Notes under the pieces: generated by a model
Told to the model about the DNA's origin: nothing
Database searches by the model: none
What the model saw: the letters and a program-made list of their open reading frames with translations, nothing else
Shown here: positions 1 to 10,567 of the stretch, piece by piece
Position numbering within the stretch: position 1 is the first letter of the stretch
Layout of the letters: each line of letters starts with the position of its first letter
Position numbers and translations under genes: made by a program
Origin: an uncultured Propionibacteriaceae bacterium
GTDB taxonomy: Bacteria > Actinomycetota > Actinomycetes > Propionibacteriales > Propionibacteriaceae
Direction: 5' to 3'
DNA length: 64,000 nucleotides
Assembly: GCA_938046585.1 (NCBI GenBank)
Contig: CALIWR010000005.1
Coordinates: 1 to 64,000 of the forward strand

Positions 1-49
1 CTCGTCGTTCGTCGTCCAGACGGGGTGCTCCGCGGCCGGGTTTGATTGC

Positions 50-65
50 CCTCGCATCCGCGAGG
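50..65. terminator. Hairpin upstream of the FKBP gene
   Basis: CCTCGC (50-55) and GCGAGG (60-65) form a perfect 6-bp stem with a 4-base loop. It may end transcription from a gene left of the window. There is no T-run, and bases 1-49 hold nothing else that I can identify. Confidence 0.35.
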
Positions 66-100
66 ACGGGCCGCGTCGCTTTCCCGTAGCCTTGAGCGTT

Positions 101-508
101 ATGAACAATCCCACCATGCCCTCCGTCGCGGGGGCCAAAGGCACCAAACCCGTTCTGACCTTTCCCGGGCCGGACGCCCCCGACGGCCTGCAGGTGCAAG
201 TCCTCGACGAGGGCGATGGCCAGGTCCTCAAAGCCGGCGACCAGATTCTCGCCCACTACCTGGGGCAGACCTGGGGCGGTTCGGTCTTCGACAATTCGTT
301 CGATCGGGGCCAGCCGCTGGACTTCCAGATCGGCGTCGGGATGGTGATCCAGGGCTGGGACCAGGGGCTGGTCGGGCAACGGGTCGGGAGCCGGGTACTG
401 CTGTCGATCCCGGCCGCGCTGGGTTACGGTGACCGCGGCGTGCCGCAGGCTGGGATCCCAGGCGGCGCCACCTTGGTTTTTGTCACCGAGATTGTCGCCG
501 TGCGGTGA
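101..508 (+). CDS. FKBP-type peptidyl-prolyl cis-trans isomerase
   Basis: This 135-residue protein is a single FKBP domain that catalyses cis-trans isomerisation of Xaa-Pro bonds during protein folding. Visible hallmarks are the phrase AHYLGQTWGGSVFDNS, the IGVGMVIQGWDQGL segment that includes the Trp at the base of the pocket, and the C-terminal YGDRG...IPGGATLVF strand. There is no signal peptide, so it should be cytoplasmic. I chose the ATG at 101 because a TAGCCT -10-like box (87-92) lies 8 nt upstream, which fits a leaderless transcript. An alternative TTG at 92 would overlap that box. A hairpin follows the stop, so the gene is probably monocistronic. Confidence 0.9.
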   Translation: MNNPTMPSVAGAKGTKPVLTFPGPDAPDGLQVQVLDEGDGQVLKAGDQILAHYLGQTWGGSVFDNSFDRGQPLDFQIGVGMVIQGWDQGLVGQRVGSRVLLSIPAALGYGDRGVPQAGIPGGATLVFVTEIVAVR

Positions 509-510
509 GC

Positions 511-540
511 GGTGGGCACCAGAATCCCGGTGCCGTCACC
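511..540 (+). terminator. Hairpin terminator after the FKBP gene
   Basis: GGCACC (515-520) pairs with GGTGCC (529-534). An outer GGTG (511-514) pairs with CACC (537-540) across a 2-nt bulge. It starts two bases after the FKBP stop codon. It has no U-tract, as is common for GC-rich hairpin terminators. Confidence 0.55.
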
Positions 541-553
541 ACCGGCGCTGACC

Positions 554-582
554 TAGGATGGCCCGGTCCCCTCAACGGAAGG
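554..582 (+). promoter_or_regulatory. Likely phoH operon promoter and Shine-Dalgarno
   Basis: TAGGAT (554-559) fits a -10 box and GGAAGG (577-582) is a strong ribosome binding site. No ATG, GTG or TTG in the phoH frame lies at a normal distance from it. This bears on the phoH start (see findings). Confidence 0.45.
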
Positions 583-634
583 CTCAATCCTGATTCCCCC
601 TGACAGCGCCCGCCGTCCCAGCGCCGAGCGACGG

Positions 635-1591
635 GTGACCGTGCCCGCCTCGATCTCTATGGTCACGATCCTCGGCCCACGCGATGAGTTCCTGCGGATC
701 CTGGAACGGGACCTGGCCGCCCAGGTCCACGTCCGCGGCAACGAAGTCACCTTCACCGGTGACCCGGGCGATGTGACCCGGGCGGTGAACGTCCTGACCG
801 AGCTGGTGACCATCGTCCGGACCGGGCAGGGTCTATCCGGCGCCGACGTGGAGCGAGTGGTGTCGATGACCACCGACCCGGGCGAGTTGCGGCCAGCCGA
901 CGTCCTCACCCAGAGCATCTTGTCGAACCGGGGCAAGACGATCCGGCCCAAAACCGTGAACCAGAAACGCTACGTCGACGCCATCGACCAGCACACCGTG
1001 GTCTTCGGGATCGGCCCGGCCGGCACCGGAAAGACCTACCTAGCGATGGCGAAGGCGGTGGCAGCGCTGCAGGACAAACACGTCAACCGGATCATCCTGA
1101 CCCGGCCGGCGATCGAGGCGGGGGAGCGGCTTGGTTTCCTACCAGGCACTCTCAGCGAAAAGATCGACCCGTACCTGCGGCCTCTGTACGACGCGCTGCA
1201 CGACATGGTCGACCCGGACTCCGTGCCTCGGCTGCTGACCGCCGGCACGATCGAGGTGGCGCCGCTGGCATACATGCGTGGCCGGACCCTCAACGACGCC
1301 TTCATCATCCTCGACGAAGCCCAGAACACCTCGGCCGAGCAGATGAAAATGTTCCTGACCAGGCTCGGCTTCGGCTCCAAGATGGTAGTCACCGGCGACA
1401 TCACCCAGGTCGATCTGCCCGGCGGTGCCACCTCGGGGCTGCGCCAGGTGCGTTCGATCCTGGACGGGATGGCCGATCTTGCCTTCTGCGAACTAACCAG
1501 CCACGACGTGGTCCGCCACCGGTTGGTGGGCCGGATCGTGGCGGCATATGACCGGTACGAGGCGACCCAGCACGGCCGGGGAGAGCGATGA
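635..1591 (+). CDS. PhoH-like ATPase
   Basis: PhoH-family P-loop protein, probably an RNA-associated ATPase of the cytoplasm. The Walker A motif is GPAGTGKT at about residues 127-134, and the Walker B-type segment FIILDEAQN is further on. A KH-like N-terminal region (LGPRDEFLRILER) precedes the ATPase domain. The gene overlaps ybeY by 4 bases (ATGA) and heads the phoH-ybeY-corC-era order that is conserved in actinobacteria, which links it to ribosome/RNA maturation. The GTG at 635 is the first standard start codon in frame. However, the only good Shine-Dalgarno (577-582) sits upstream of CTG 590 and ATT 593, so the protein may be 14-15 residues longer. Confidence 0.93.
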   Translation: MTVPASISMVTILGPRDEFLRILERDLAAQVHVRGNEVTFTGDPGDVTRAVNVLTELVTIVRTGQGLSGADVERVVSMTTDPGELRPADVLTQSILSNRGKTIRPKTVNQKRYVDAIDQHTVVFGIGPAGTGKTYLAMAKAVAALQDKHVNRIILTRPAIEAGERLGFLPGTLSEKIDPYLRPLYDALHDMVDPDSVPRLLTAGTIEVAPLAYMRGRTLNDAFIILDEAQNTSAEQMKMFLTRLGFGSKMVVTGDITQVDLPGGATSGLRQVRSILDGMADLAFCELTSHDVVRHRLVGRIVAAYDRYEATQHGRGER

Positions 1592-2046
1592 TCGACATCA
1601 ACAACGAATCTGGCATCGCAGCCGACGAATTAGGACTGGTGGCGCTGGCCCGGTTTACGCTGCGTCGAATGCGGATCCACCCGCAAGCCGACGTCTCGAT
1701 CCTGCTGGTCGATGAGCCGACGATGGCCGAATACCATCTGCGGTTCATGGGTGAACCCGGGCCGACCGACGTGATGAGTTTCCCGATGGATGAGTTGCGC
1801 CCGCCCGGAGACGACGAGGAGCCCCCCAAAGGGCTGCTCGGAGACGTAGTGCTGTGCCCGGCCGTCACCGCCCGCCAGGCCCCGAACAGCGGCCGCAGCA
1901 CCGACGAGGAGGCGGAATACCTGCTGGTGCACGGATTGCTGCACCTGCTCGGTTTTGACCATGCCGAGCCGGAGGAGAAGGCCGTCATGTTCGGCCTCAA
2001 CGACGACATCACTCAGGCCTGGGCGGCCCGCCGCCATCGCCGCTGA
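1588..2046 (+). CDS. ybeY: Endoribonuclease YbeY (rRNA maturation)
   Basis: This 152-residue metal-dependent endoribonuclease acts in 16S rRNA 3'-end processing and ribosome quality control. The family signature HGxxHLxGxDH is intact: HGLLHLLGFDH places the three zinc-ligand histidines at residues 115, 119 and 125. The upstream TDVMSFP motif is also typical. The start ATG overlaps the phoH stop by 4 bases, so translation is coupled. The downstream CBS/CorC gene begins about 70 bases later, in the same order as in mycobacteria and other actinobacteria. Confidence 0.96.
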   Translation: MIDINNESGIAADELGLVALARFTLRRMRIHPQADVSILLVDEPTMAEYHLRFMGEPGPTDVMSFPMDELRPPGDDEEPPKGLLGDVVLCPAVTARQAPNSGRSTDEEAEYLLVHGLLHLLGFDHAEPEEKAVMFGLNDDITQAWAARRHRR

Positions 2047-2116
2047 ACACCGCAGCGACCGTACGACCACAGGTTGGTCTGTCGGCAACCGCCGGAGATC
2101 ACGGTCCGATAAAATC

Positions 2117-3460
2117 ATGCCCATTCCATACCCGACTCAGGTGACAACCGTGACCTTCTGGACCGAGACCGCTCTCGTCGTCCTGTTCGTCGTCCTGGCA
2201 GCCGTCTTCGGTAGCATCGAGGGCGCCTTCCAGCGGATGACCCGGGGCCGGGCGAAACTGCTGGTCGAGCAAGACCGTCCCGGAGCAGCTCGCGTCGAGC
2301 AGATCGTCGAGGACATCGCCCCCACCGTCACCACAGCCCTGTTCCTGCGCATGGTCTTCGAAGTGTTGGCGATCTTGATGCTCGCCCAAGTCGTCTTCCA
2401 GCACATCACCGCGGTCGGGCCGCGACTGCTGACCGCCGGGGCGATCGGAGTGACAGCCCTGTTCATGGTCGGCGGAGTCGCCGGGCGCACCCTCGGCAAG
2501 CAGCACTGCGAACGCATCGCGCTGCGAACCGCGCCGCTGATGAACCTGCTCACCACGGTCCTGTTCTTCGTACCGCAGATCATGATCGTGGTCGGCAACT
2601 GGCTCACCCCAGGCCGGGGCTTCCCCGACGGTCCATTCGCCTCCGAAGACGATCTGCGCGACTACCTGGACCAGGCCGAGGCGTCGAACCAGATCGAGGC
2701 CGACGAACGCCGCATGATCCATTCGGTCTTCGACCTCGGCAACACCATCGCGAAGCAGGTGATGGTGCCCCGGCTGGACGTGGTCGTGATCGAGGCCACC
2801 AAGACCCTGCGGCAGGCGATGTCGCTGGCGTTGCGGTCGGGCTTCAGCCGGATCCCGGTAGTCGGCCCGGGCGGGCTCGACGACATCCTCGGGGTGCTCT
2901 ACCTCAAAGACGTCATGAAACGGGTGTACGACAACACCGGCGCCCAGACCTCGGAGCTGGTCACCTCGGTGATGCGGCCGGCGACCTTCTGCCCCGACTC
3001 GAAACCGGTTGACGACCTACTGCGCGAGATGCAGCTGGCCCATTCCCACCTGGTGGTGGTGGTCGACGAGTTCGGCGGCACCGCCGGGCTGGCCACCATG
3101 GAGGACATCGTGGAGGAGATCGTCGGCGAGATCGTCGACGAGTACGACAACGAGGTCGCCCCGGTGACCCCGCTCGGCGACGGCTCCTACCGGGTCTGGT
3201 CACGACTCGGCCTCGACGACCTGGGGGAACTCTTCGGCAAAGATCTCGACGACAGCGACGTCGACTCGGTCGGCGGGATCATGGCGAAACAGTTGAACAA
3301 GGTCCCGATCCCGGGAGCGACCGTGGTCTGGGAAGGGCTGGAATTGGTGGCCGAACGACTCCACGGCCGCCGCAACCAGATCCAGACCGTCCTAGTGCGG
3401 GAGGTCTCAACCCCCGCAGACACTGACCTACCGACGCCCAACCCAGGGGGAACCCCATGA
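2117..3460 (+). CDS. CorC/HlyC-type membrane protein with CBS domains
   Basis: This 447-residue membrane protein has an N-terminal DUF21/CNNM transmembrane domain with about four hydrophobic segments in the first 150 residues. A CBS-domain pair follows (around residues 190-320, containing GFSRIPVVG and DEFGGTAGLATMEDIVEEIVG), then a C-terminal CorC_HlyC domain. The family is linked to magnesium/cobalt transport or resistance, but the substrate cannot be read from sequence. I chose ATG 2117; GTG 2141 or 2150 are possible. An open frame continues upstream over ybeY but lacks family homology. The stop overlaps the era start (ATGA), so the two genes are coupled. Confidence 0.88.
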   Translation: MPIPYPTQVTTVTFWTETALVVLFVVLAAVFGSIEGAFQRMTRGRAKLLVEQDRPGAARVEQIVEDIAPTVTTALFLRMVFEVLAILMLAQVVFQHITAVGPRLLTAGAIGVTALFMVGGVAGRTLGKQHCERIALRTAPLMNLLTTVLFFVPQIMIVVGNWLTPGRGFPDGPFASEDDLRDYLDQAEASNQIEADERRMIHSVFDLGNTIAKQVMVPRLDVVVIEATKTLRQAMSLALRSGFSRIPVVGPGGLDDILGVLYLKDVMKRVYDNTGAQTSELVTSVMRPATFCPDSKPVDDLLREMQLAHSHLVVVVDEFGGTAGLATMEDIVEEIVGEIVDEYDNEVAPVTPLGDGSYRVWSRLGLDDLGELFGKDLDDSDVDSVGGIMAKQLNKVPIPGATVVWEGLELVAERLHGRRNQIQTVLVREVSTPADTDLPTPNPGGTP

Positions 3461-4374
3461 CCTTCCGATCTGGATTTGCCTGCCTGGTGGGCCGCCCGAA
3501 CGCGGGCAAATCCACCCTTACGAATGCGCTGGTCGGACAGAAAATCGCCATCGCCTCGTCGAAGCCGCAGACCACCCGGCACGCAATCCGCGCTGTAGTG
3601 AACCGTCCCGACGCCCAACTGGTGCTGGTCGACACCCCCGGCCTGCACCGACCCCGGACCCTGCTCGGGGAACGACTGAACACGTTGGTCCGCGACACCT
3701 GGGCCGAGGTAGATGTGGTGGCGGTCTGCCTGCCCGCCAACCAACGCATTGGGCCCGGCGACACCTTCATCGTGCGGCAGGCAGCGCAGGTGGCAGGACA
3801 ACCCCGGCTGGTCGCTCTCGCCACCAAAACCGACCTGGTCAGCGGCTCCCGGCTGCGGGACCACCTGATGGCGATCCAACAGTTGGAACAAACCGCTCAG
3901 GCCCGCTGGGAACACATCGTCCCGGTCTCGGCGTTGACCGGCGACCAGGTCGACCTGGTCGCTGACCTGCTCTGCTCGCTGCTGCCGCCAGGGCCGGCGT
4001 ACTACCCGGAGGGCACCCTCACCGACGAGCCCACCGAGACCCTGGTCGCCGAGTTGATCCGGGAGGCGGCACTGGAAGGAGTCCGCGACGAACTGCCGCA
4101 TTCGATCACGGTGGTGATCGAGGAGATGGGCCTGCGCGCCGGGCGGGCCGAGGACAAACCCCTCCTGGACGTCTTCGCCTCCATGGTGGTGGAGCGCGAT
4201 TCCCAGAAGGGGATCCTGATCGGCCACCGCGGGCAGCGGCTGAAAGAAGTCGGTTCCGCGGCCCGGCGCCAGATCAGTGCCCTGCTCGGCACCCCGGTCC
4301 ACCTGGACCTGCGGATCAAGGTCCTCAAAGACTGGCAGCGCGACCCGAAACACTTGAACCGGCTCGGCTTCTGA
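3457..4374 (+). CDS. era: GTPase Era
   Basis: Ribosome-associated GTPase that binds the 3' end of 16S rRNA and acts in 30S assembly. The G1 motif is GRPNAGKST (residues 12-20) and G3 is DTPG. The G4 position reads TKTD rather than the common NKxD, as in several actinobacterial Era proteins. The C-terminal KH domain contains the phrase ILIGHRGQRLKEVG. At 305 residues it has the usual length. It is the last gene of the phoH-ybeY-corC-era unit and overlaps its neighbour by 4 bases. Confidence 0.96.
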   Translation: MTFRSGFACLVGRPNAGKSTLTNALVGQKIAIASSKPQTTRHAIRAVVNRPDAQLVLVDTPGLHRPRTLLGERLNTLVRDTWAEVDVVAVCLPANQRIGPGDTFIVRQAAQVAGQPRLVALATKTDLVSGSRLRDHLMAIQQLEQTAQARWEHIVPVSALTGDQVDLVADLLCSLLPPGPAYYPEGTLTDEPTETLVAELIREAALEGVRDELPHSITVVIEEMGLRAGRAEDKPLLDVFASMVVERDSQKGILIGHRGQRLKEVGSAARRQISALLGTPVHLDLRIKVLKDWQRDPKHLNRLGF

Positions 4375-4416
4375 ACAACCCGAGCGCGACGACACCAGAT
4401 GTGGAAGAGTTCACCT

Positions 4417-6330
<1,914 letters not shown>

Positions 6331-6340
6331 GCAGGTCAGT

Positions 6341-6486
6341 CCGACACCGCCGGTGGCGGTGCTACAGTCTGCCTGTGCCCTGGTCGACCCTGCTGCTTGG
6401 TCGCCGCAGCGAGGCCCGATAACGCCGGCCTCCTCGCTGCGGAGGAGTCGCGTCGGCAGGCCACCCACACAGCGAGGAATCCCCAG
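6341..6486 (+). promoter_or_regulatory. leuA leader: promoter, Leu leader peptide, alternative hairpins
   Basis: CCGACA (6341-6346) and TACAGT (6363-6368), 16 bases apart, fit a promoter. The predicted start site falls at the GTG of a 15-codon leader ORF with three consecutive Leu codons. Arm X (6404-6414) is complementary over 11 bases to arm Y (6432-6442). Eight bases of Y can instead pair with CAGCGAGG (6470-6477), which contains the leuA ribosome binding site. A third, local hairpin uses CTCCTC (6430-6435) and GAGGAG (6442-6447). A conserved leuA leader structure (LEU element) is known in Actinobacteria, and this fits that class. Confidence 0.7.
6375..6422 (+). CDS. Leucine-rich leader peptide of leuA
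   Basis: A GTG-initiated 15-codon ORF encodes MPWSTLLLGRRSEAR and ends at TAA 6420-6422. The three adjacent Leu codons (6390-6398) lie just before the first arm of the long hairpin (6404-6414), so stalling there could change RNA folding. The promoter -10 box ends 6 bases before the GTG, so the peptide would be translated from a leaderless transcript. The role in attenuation is inferred from layout, not shown. Confidence 0.65.
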   Translation: MPWSTLLLGRRSEAR

Positions 6487-8283
6487 ATGACCACCTTCGG
6501 CACCCGAGCGCAGACCAGCCGGCCCGTACAGCAACCCTCCCCGATGCCGTACCGGCGCTATGCCCCGTTCGTCCCGATCGACCTGCCGGACCGGACCTGG
6601 CCCGCGCGGCGGATCACGGCCGCGCCCCGGTGGCTGTCCACCGACCTGCGTGACGGTAACCAGGCTCTGATCGATCCGATGACTCCGAACCGCAAGCTGC
6701 GGATGTTCGAGATGCTGGTACGGATGGGCTACAAGGAGATCGAGGTCGGTTTCCCCTCCGCCTCGCAGACCGACTTCGACTTCGTCCGCCAGCTGATCAC
6801 CGAGGACCGGATTCCCGAGGACGTGCAGATCTCGGTTCTCACCCAAGCCCGCGAGGACTTGATCGCCCGGACCGCGCAGAGCCTGGTCGGGGCACATCGG
6901 GCCAATATCCACCTGTACAACGCGACCGCCGACCTGTTCCGCAGGGTGGTGTTCCGGATCAGCGAACAGGAGTGCATCGACCTGGCGGTGACGGGGACCG
7001 AACTGGTGATGAAATATGCCGAGCAGGTCCTGGGCGGCACTGAATTCGGCTACCAGTACAGCCCGGAGATCTTCACCCAGACCCCCACCGACTTCGCAGT
7101 CGAGGTCTGCAACCGGGTGATGCAAGTTTGGCAGCCGGGCGAGGGCCGTGAGATCATCCTCAACCTGCCGGCCACCGTCGAACAGTCCACCCCCAACACC
7201 TACGCCGACCAGATCGAATACTTCTCCCGCCACATCGCCAACCGCCCGTACGTGTCGATCTCTGTGCACCCCCACAATGACCGAGGGACCGCTGTCGCCG
7301 CCACTGAACTGGCACTGATGGCGGGGGCCGACCGGGTCGAGGGCTGCCTGTTTGGCCATGGCGAACGCACCGGCAATGTCTGCCTGGTGACCCTCGGGCT
7401 GAACCTGTTCAGCCAGGGGATCGACCCGCAGATCGACTTTTCCGACATCGACGAGATCCGCCGGACCGTGGAGTATTGCACCGGTCTGCCGGTGCACCCG
7501 CGCCACCCGTACGCCGGGGATCTGGTGTACACCGCCTTCTCCGGATCGCACCAGGACGCAATCAAGAAGGGTTTGGAGGACCTGGACCGGCTGGCTGCCG
7601 AGTCTGGGATCAGCAGGGACCAGGTCGCCTGGCAGGCGCCCTATCTGCCGATCGACCCGCATGACGTGGGCCGCTCCTACGAGGCGGTGATCCGGGTCAA
7701 TTCCCAGTCGGGCAAGGGCGGCATGGCCTACCTGATGAAGACCGACCACAAGCTGGACCTGCCGCGTCGGCTGCAGATGGAGTTTTCCCGGGTGGTGCAG
7801 CAGCACACCGACGCCGAAGGCGGTGAGGTCACCAGCGCCCAGCTTGGCGACATCTTCACCACCGAATACCTCACCGGTACCGAGCCGCTGGACTTGCTCA
7901 CCTGCACCTCGGTTTCTCACGGCGACGGCTACCGGATCACCGCCACGGTCCGAGATCGCGGGATCGAACGCTCGATCGACGGGGAAGGCAACGGCCCACT
8001 TTCAGCCTTTGTGGACGGGCTCGCCCTGCTCGGCTACGGATTGCGGGTGCTCGACTACACCGAGCATGCGATGTCGTCCGGCGGGGACGCCCAGGCCGTG
8101 GCCTACCTGGAGGCCGAGGTGGCCGGGGACGAGGAGTCGGAGGGCGGTATCTACTGGGGTGTCGGTGTGGACTCCAGCATCGTGACCGCCTCGCTGCGGG
8201 CGGTCTGCAGCGCCATCAACCGGGCCCGGCTGCAGCTCCCGGAGACCGCGGGGAAAACCGACCCAGTCGGTTCCAGGCCTTAG
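6487..8283 (+). CDS. leuA: 2-isopropylmalate synthase
   Basis: First committed enzyme of leucine biosynthesis; it condenses acetyl-CoA with 2-oxoisovalerate. The 598-residue length fits the long actinobacterial form, with an N-terminal TIM-barrel and a C-terminal leucine-binding regulatory domain. The DLRDGNQAL segment provides the metal-binding Asp, and SVHPHNDRG supplies the HxH metal ligands. The FGHGERTGN motif is typical of the HMGL-like family. ATG 6487 has GAGGA eight bases upstream; frames open further upstream overlap the leader. The leader peptide and alternative hairpins suggest leucine-responsive control. No other leu gene is adjacent. Confidence 0.96.
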   Translation: MTTFGTRAQTSRPVQQPSPMPYRRYAPFVPIDLPDRTWPARRITAAPRWLSTDLRDGNQALIDPMTPNRKLRMFEMLVRMGYKEIEVGFPSASQTDFDFVRQLITEDRIPEDVQISVLTQAREDLIARTAQSLVGAHRANIHLYNATADLFRRVVFRISEQECIDLAVTGTELVMKYAEQVLGGTEFGYQYSPEIFTQTPTDFAVEVCNRVMQVWQPGEGREIILNLPATVEQSTPNTYADQIEYFSRHIANRPYVSISVHPHNDRGTAVAATELALMAGADRVEGCLFGHGERTGNVCLVTLGLNLFSQGIDPQIDFSDIDEIRRTVEYCTGLPVHPRHPYAGDLVYTAFSGSHQDAIKKGLEDLDRLAAESGISRDQVAWQAPYLPIDPHDVGRSYEAVIRVNSQSGKGGMAYLMKTDHKLDLPRRLQMEFSRVVQQHTDAEGGEVTSAQLGDIFTTEYLTGTEPLDLLTCTSVSHGDGYRITATVRDRGIERSIDGEGNGPLSAFVDGLALLGYGLRVLDYTEHAMSSGGDAQAVAYLEAEVAGDEESEGGIYWGVGVDSSIVTASLRAVCSAINRARLQLPETAGKTDPVGSRP

Positions 8284-8304
8284 CCGGCTGATGGGATCGG
8301 TGAG

Positions 8305-9465
8305 GTGAACAGTCCAGTACGGGTCGCCCAGGTCGGTGTACGAGGCTTTGGCCTGGTCCACCTGGGCCGGGTGGACCGACTCGCTGCGATGGGCCGGGTG
8401 GATCTGGTCGCAACGGCTGACCCGGGCGGCCCGCCCGAGGGTCGACCAGTCCCCTGGTATCCGAGCCTGACCGAGCTGCTGGCCCGCCACGAAGTCGACA
8501 TCGTCAGCATCGCCACCCCGATCGGAACCCACGGTGCGTTGGCCTGCGAGGCCATCACCGCCGGGGCCGACGTCATGCTCGAGAAGCCTCCGGTGGCGTC
8601 GATTGCCGACTTTTGGCGGCTCTGCGACCGAGTCGAAACATCGGGCCGGGCCGTCCAAGTCGGCTTTCAGAGCCTGGGCTCGGCAGCAGTCGGCCGGATG
8701 CGTGAACTGGCGACCCAGATCGGGGAATTGACCTCAGTCCAGGTGCGCGGGATGTGGCTGCGTGATACCGCCTACTACCGTCGTTGCGACTGGGCCGGCA
8801 GACGGATCTGGAACGGTCAGCGGGTGGCCGACGGGGTCTGTACCAATCCGTTAGCGCATGGTTTTGCGACCGCCTTCGCGATCGTCGGGCTGACCGCGGT
8901 GGACCAGATCGAGTCGATCGAAACCGAGCTGTACCATGCCCACCCGATCGAGGCCGACGACACTTCGTGGGTCAGGGTCAACCGGCGCAGCGAGATCCCG
9001 ATCGACGCCAGCTTGACCCTGTGCGGCCCGCGTCAGGAGCCGCCCACGGTGACCCTGGTGGGCACCGTGGGCCGGGCTGAGATCTCGTACACCACCGACG
9101 AGCTGCGTCTCACCCGCGACGGGCAGACGACGCGGCAAACGTGCGAACGGACCGACCTGCTGGAGAACCTGCTCGATTTCCGAGAAGGCCGCGCCGATCT
9201 GATGGTTCCGCTCGCTGAGACAGCCGGCTTCATGGGTGTCCTGGAGGCAACCCAGACCGCGCCGTACCCGCGTCAGATCGGCGAGCAGTGGGTGTCCTGG
9301 GAAGGGCCTGAGACCTGGCGGCACCCGGTGGTCGCCGAGATCGAGTCCTGGCAGCGACGCTGCCTCGACTCTGGCCGGGGATATCTCGAGGCCGGGGCGC
9401 CATGGGCCCAGCCGCAGGCCCGGTCGGTCTGGCGTCCCAGCGACCCGCAGCCCGCAACCACCTGA
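8305..9465 (+). CDS. Gfo/Idh/MocA family oxidoreductase
   Basis: 386-residue NAD(P)-dependent oxidoreductase. The N-terminal Rossmann fold begins RVAQVGVRGFG, a slightly unusual form of the glycine motif. EKPPV at about residues 94-98 is the family's EKP motif, and a C-terminal Gfo/Idh substrate-binding domain follows. Members act on sugars, inositols or bile pigments, and the substrate cannot be told here. The gene starts with GTG 21 bases after leuA and may be co-transcribed with it. It converges on the minus-strand hydrolase gene. Nothing nearby points to a specific sugar pathway. Confidence 0.8.
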   Translation: MNSPVRVAQVGVRGFGLVHLGRVDRLAAMGRVDLVATADPGGPPEGRPVPWYPSLTELLARHEVDIVSIATPIGTHGALACEAITAGADVMLEKPPVASIADFWRLCDRVETSGRAVQVGFQSLGSAAVGRMRELATQIGELTSVQVRGMWLRDTAYYRRCDWAGRRIWNGQRVADGVCTNPLAHGFATAFAIVGLTAVDQIESIETELYHAHPIEADDTSWVRVNRRSEIPIDASLTLCGPRQEPPTVTLVGTVGRAEISYTTDELRLTRDGQTTRQTCERTDLLENLLDFREGRADLMVPLAETAGFMGVLEATQTAPYPRQIGEQWVSWEGPETWRHPVVAEIESWQRRCLDSGRGYLEAGAPWAQPQARSVWRPSDPQPATT

Positions 9466-9502
9466 TCACTAGGCAAAGCCCGGCCAAGGTGGTGAGGGCC
9501 AG

Positions 9503-10567
9503 TCAGCGGGCCTGGTTCAGGAAGGCGATCACCAGGTCCTGGGTCCGGGGCCCGAATTCGTGCCCGGTGGGAACCGAGACACCCTGGTACGAGCCGGGAG
9601 CGTCGGTGAACAGTTCCCGCAGCCGGGCGTCGGCGTCGCGCATCCCAGTAATCGGGAACATGGGGTCCTGCTCGCAGTAGACCACCTGCAGCGCATGTTC
9701 TCGGCGGGCCGCTGCCAGTTCCGGCAAATCCATCACCTGAGACAGCCCGGGGGTGTGCAACAGCCAGGAGTGGGCGGCGACATAGTCAGGGATCAGTGAC
9801 TCGTAGGTCGACATCATCGCCACCACCGACACCCGGTCGACGGGCGCCAGCGCGGCCACGATCATCGCCCGGGCTCCGCCGCTGGAGAATCCAGCCACGC
9901 TGATCTGCCCATTACAGGCCCCCCTCAGCACATCCAACGAGGACAGATCATCGTGGGCGACCATGCCAGCGTACGAGGTCCCGATCACCCCGGCGAATTT
10001 GGCCACCAGATGCTCGTGCACCGAGGCCAATTCGTCGTACCACCGCTCCTCTGGTACGCCCGACAGACGCAGCAGGTCAGCGATTCGCTGCAGTTTATCG
10101 GGCACCGGATGTAGCCGGAACCGCCGCGACCCCCAGGAAAAGGCATCCGGGGCGAGCACTGCGAAACCAGACTCGGCCAGCCGGTCGGCAAAAGCCTCCC
10201 CGCCCTCGAAGGCCTCCCGGTAGGAGCGGCCGGATTCTTCCCGGGCCACCATCCGGGCGGCCCCGATCGATTTGATCCCGGCGTGTGAGTGCAATGCCAA
10301 GACGCCGGGCAGGGTCCGGGGATCCACCCCCGTGGGATGGAGCAGCCAGGCGTGCAGATCGGGACCGAATTGCACCGGCCAGGACACCTCGCTGGTGGTG
10401 ACACCGCGCCGGGAGGCCGACGAGACCACAAAGACCGCCGGGTCGCGCACCGGCTCGGGAACCCCGAGCGCGGTCGCCACCTGGTTAGTGACATCGTCTC
10501 CGCGAACCCGGTCACGGATGCGGACGAAAGTCGCCCAGGTGCCGTACCCGGCGATCTCGTTCTGCAT
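9503..10567 (-). CDS. Alpha/beta hydrolase, dienelactone hydrolase/acetyl-xylan-esterase-like
   Basis: 354-residue alpha/beta hydrolase fold protein. GFSSGG is a GxSxG nucleophile elbow, and GHEFG near the C-terminus is a likely catalytic His site. The segment LHSHAGIKS resembles the oxyanion region of large esterases in the dienelactone hydrolase-like clan. No signal peptide is visible. I chose the ATG at 10567 because a GAGG site lies a few bases upstream; the frame stays open to a GTG at 10699 without recognisable homology. It lies about 160 bases downstream of uppS on the same strand. The physiological substrate is unknown. Confidence 0.75.
   Translation of the reverse strand: MQNEIAGYGTWATFVRIRDRVRGDDVTNQVATALGVPEPVRDPAVFVVSSASRRGVTTSEVSWPVQFGPDLHAWLLHPTGVDPRTLPGVLALHSHAGIKSIGAARMVAREESGRSYREAFEGGEAFADRLAESGFAVLAPDAFSWGSRRFRLHPVPDKLQRIADLLRLSGVPEERWYDELASVHEHLVAKFAGVIGTSYAGMVAHDDLSSLDVLRGACNGQISVAGFSSGGARAMIVAALAPVDRVSVVAMMSTYESLIPDYVAAHSWLLHTPGLSQVMDLPELAAARREHALQVVYCEQDPMFPITGMRDADARLRELFTDAPGSYQGVSVPTGHEFGPRTQDLVIAFLNQAR

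Noticed and set aside
46..432. 128-codon frame overlapping the FKBP gene
   Set aside because: Its sequence is Arg/Gly/Pro-rich without homology and it overlaps a clear FKBP domain in another frame.
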